From: Deltaproteobacteria bacterium RBG_13_49_15
Lineage (GTDB): Bacteria > Desulfobacterota > Desulfobacteria > Desulfobacterales > UBA2156
Assembly: GCA_001797695.1 (NCBI GenBank)
Contig: MGQD01000045.1
Location: 656 to 6,511 of the forward strand
DNA: 5,856 nucleotides
Direction: 5' to 3'
Of the stretch, positions 5,797-5,856 are shown in pieces. A model generated the notes under the pieces. The model had not been told where the DNA came from and did not search any database. It saw only the letters and a list, made by a program, of their open reading frames with translations. Each line of letters begins with the position of its first letter. Within the stretch, counting starts at the first letter, position 1. The translations under genes and the position numbers were made by a program.

Positions 5797-5856
5797 ATTC
5801 CCGCGGCATTGTCCGGGCCTTTCAGGAAGCAGGAGTCCCCTTTGCCTACGAGTTAT
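5781..5856 (+). CDS. Partial reading frame at the right edge, unidentified
   Basis: From ATG 5781 (or 5787) the frame runs open to the window end: MNMPPDSRGIVRAF, then QEAGVPFAYEL. Third codon positions are mostly G or C and the residues look natural, so it is probably coding. It could be the start of a new gene, although no clear ribosome binding site precedes it. It could also be the continuation of the damaged locus after a second one-base shift near 5790-5797. Only 25 residues are visible and I cannot name a family. Confidence 0.3.
   Translation, partial: MNMPPDSRGIVRAFQEAGVPFAYEL

Overview
The window carries five intact or nearly intact protein genes, plus a damaged gene at its right end. 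No rRNA, tRNA, CRISPR array or insertion sequence is visible. The likely source is a Desulfobacterota (deltaproteobacterial) genome. Three things suggest this: an EF-G resembling the mitochondrial EF-G1 / spdEFG1 subfamily, a PAS-PAS-LuxR regulator whose C-terminal tail is typical of that group, and a DUF362-type remnant. This placement is an inference from protein resemblance; no marker gene proves it.

Left part (1-2579, + strand). The window opens inside an elongation factor G gene, with the G domain off the left edge and domains II-V present. Its stop codon overlaps the start of a small P-loop (RecA/KaiC-like) ATPase gene in an ATGA arrangement, so the two are probably translationally coupled. 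After a 140-bp gap with a weak candidate terminator and promoter comes a 168-residue stand-alone HNH endonuclease-family protein with an intact zinc-binding and catalytic core.

Middle (2636-5336). A 12-helix UMF1-type major facilitator transporter follows on the + strand. Its 3' end overlaps by 8 bp the 3' end of a convergent minus-strand gene. That gene encodes a soluble sensor-regulator with two PAS domains, a coiled coil and a LuxR-type helix-turn-helix.

Right part (5337-5856). A 201-bp AT-rich divergent spacer holds the start signals of the PAS-LuxR gene and an imperfect inverted repeat that could be an operator. Beyond it, a + strand gene begins as a clear DUF362 protein but loses its frame after about 60 codons. 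Protein-like sequence continues in another frame, which suggests a decayed gene with an internal deletion. A last partial reading frame runs off the right edge.

Functionally this is mostly a housekeeping neighbourhood (translocation, a coupled ATPase, a transporter) beside a signalling gene. No defence or mobile system is evident. The points most worth a second look are the unidentified ATPase coupled to EF-G and the broken DUF362 locus.
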